From NCBI RefSeq assembly GCF_004022705.2, contig NZ_RZOY02000002.1, positions 535,758-599,757 on the forward strand: 64,000 bases of DNA. The letters run 5' to 3'. Every line of letters begins with the position of its first letter. Positions within the stretch are counted from its first letter, which is position 1. The notes beneath the pieces are model-generated. The model saw nothing but the letters and a program-made list of their open reading frames with translations, was not told the DNA's origin and searched no databases. The translations under genes were made by a program, and so were the position numbers. Shown here piece after piece: positions 63,050 to 64,000 of this stretch. Source of the DNA: Mesorhizobium sp. M2D.F.Ca.ET.226.01.1.1 (lineage in GTDB: Bacteria; Pseudomonadota; Alphaproteobacteria; Rhizobiales; Rhizobiaceae).

Positions 63050-64000
63050 TCAGAAGCCGGGAATGACATCGTCGCCCCTGCCCTCGTTGATACCGTAGGC
63101 GCGGGCCGCAGTGGAAATCCGATCCATGACACGCTTGTCCGCGAGCGCTTCGCTGTCATCGTCTGCGGGCTTGTACAGATCGGCCTGATCGGGCTCTTGA
63201 GAGACAACAACGTCTTCTTCGGGCAGGCTTGGATGGCGTTGCTGCTGAACGCCTCCCTCGTCTTCAACTGGCGCGTCGGCGCTTTCCTCGTCCGCAGCAA
63301 GTCGGCTATCGACGCTGCACACTTGTCCAGTCCAGCCGTCCGGGCGTGATGCAGGGCAGTCCGCATAGGGTCCGTCGTGCAGCACCGGCGCAGGCAGCAC
63401 CCGATCTGTGAAATTCTGATCCTGATAATAGCGCAGCTTCTTGGCGCGGATCGGCGGCAACCCAGAAACCAGGACCAATTCGTCTGACGGCGGCAATTGC
63501 ATCACCTCGCCTGGCGTCAGGAGCGGGCGCGCGGTTTCCTGGCGGCTCACCATGACATGTGAAAGCCAGGGCGCAAGCCGATGGCCCGCATAGTTGCGCA
63601 TCGACCTAAGTTCGGTTGCGGTGCCGAGGGCATCCGAGATGCGCTTGGCCGTGCGTTCGTCATTGGAGGAAAAGGCAATTCGCACGTGGCAATTGTCGAG
63701 AATAGCATTGTTCTCGCCATAGGCCTTTGAAACCTGGTTCAAAGATTGTGCGATCAGATAGGAGCGAATGCCATAACCTGCCATGAAGGCGAGCGCCGTT
63801 TCGAAGAAGTCGAGGCGACCGAGCGCCGGAAACTCGTCCAGCATCATGAGCAGCTGATGCTTACGGCTCTTCTTCGGGTCCCCCTCCAGACGCTCCGTCA
63901 ACCGCCTGCCGATCTGGTTCAAGATCAGTCGCACCAAAGGCTTGGTGCGCGAGATATCCGAAGGCGGCACGACCAGATAGAGCGACAGCGGTCGCTCTCC
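63050..64000 (-). CDS. traG: Type IV coupling protein TraG/VirD4 (5' end outside window)
   Basis: The C-terminal 316 residues of the coupling ATPase that brings the relaxase-DNA complex to the channel. The frame is open to base 64000. Visible are the Walker B region LLMMLDEFPALGRLDFFETA, RSYLIAQSLNQVSKAYG and NCHVRIAFSSNDERTAKRIS. The last ~90 residues are acidic and low in similarity. Walker A lies outside. First gene of the transfer operon within the window, 116 bp before the RHH gene. Confidence 0.93.
   Translation of the reverse strand, partial: GERPLSLYLVVPPSDISRTKPLVRLILNQIGRRLTERLEGDPKKSRKHQLLMMLDEFPALGRLDFFETALAFMAGYGIRSYLIAQSLNQVSKAYGENNAILDNCHVRIAFSSNDERTAKRISDALGTATELRSMRNYAGHRLAPWLSHVMVSRQETARPLLTPGEVMQLPPSDELVLVSGLPPIRAKKLRYYQDQNFTDRVLPAPVLHDGPYADCPASRPDGWTGQVCSVDSRLAADEESADAPVEDEGGVQQQRHPSLPEEDVVVSQEPDQADLYKPADDDSEALADKRVMDRISTAARAYGINEGRGDDVIPGF

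Noticed and set aside
34822..64000. Second attachment site, relaxase, nod or nif genes within the window
   Set aside because: None seen; the tRNA 3' sequence does not recur and all large frames are accounted for.

Overview
The window looks like chromosomal DNA of a Mesorhizobium-type rhizobium (Alphaproteobacteria, Hyphomicrobiales). The evidence is the high G+C content, the obgE-proB-proA-nadD-rsfS-rlmH-envC-ctpA gene order, rhizobial palindromic repeats, and a fixNOQP-fixGHIS cluster with an FnrN-type regulator. The assignment rests on gene content and protein character; no database search was possible.

Bases 1 to about 34,730 are core or lineage-specific chromosome. From the left they hold the membrane subunits of a branched-chain amino-acid type ABC importer (livM partial, livH). 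Next is an orphan ectoine-synthase homologue beside a LysR gene. A probable trans-4-hydroxy-L-proline catabolic cluster follows: 4-hydroxyproline epimerase, FAD D-amino-acid (D-hydroxyproline) dehydrogenase, a DapA-family deaminase and a divergent GntR/FadR regulator with two palindromic operator candidates. Then come two paralogous small secreted proteins, mmsA with a duplicated 3' end, a LysR gene, and a two-gene pair of secreted phospholipase-like proteins (PLA2-like and PLD-like). After these are dadA-alr, rppH, a YibQ-like protein, ctpA, envC, rlmH, rsfS, an MscS channel, an MFS transporter, nadD, proA, proB and obgE. An endonuclease/phosphatase-fold protein, a GNAT acetyltransferase, rpmA, an unusually long rplU and a class C beta-lactamase-like serine hydrolase complete this part.

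At 34,732-34,821 there is a tRNA-Ser(CGA), followed 114 bp later by a tyrosine-recombinase integrase. Everything to the right has the character of an integrative and conjugative element (probably a symbiosis island): small unknown genes, gene debris, a frameshifted GGDEF-EAL gene, a UbiM-like ubiquinone hydroxylase and a remnant of a caspase/CHAT-like protein. These lead into a microaerobic respiration module with cbb3 oxidase fixNOQP, its assembly genes fixGHIS, the oxygen-sensing regulator fnrN and hemN. Two FNR/FixK-type boxes lie in front of fixN and between fnrN and hemN. The right end is a conjugation operon on the minus strand: traG (partial), a ribbon-helix-helix gene, trbB-C-D-E-J-L-F-G-I and a DUF2274 gene. 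Most of these genes overlap by ATGA or abut.

The island half therefore carries integration, DNA transfer and low-oxygen energy metabolism (oxidase, its Cu/haem maturation, haem synthesis, quinone synthesis and the O2 sensor) in one block. No nod or nif genes, relaxase or second attachment site are in the window, so the element must continue beyond base 64,000.
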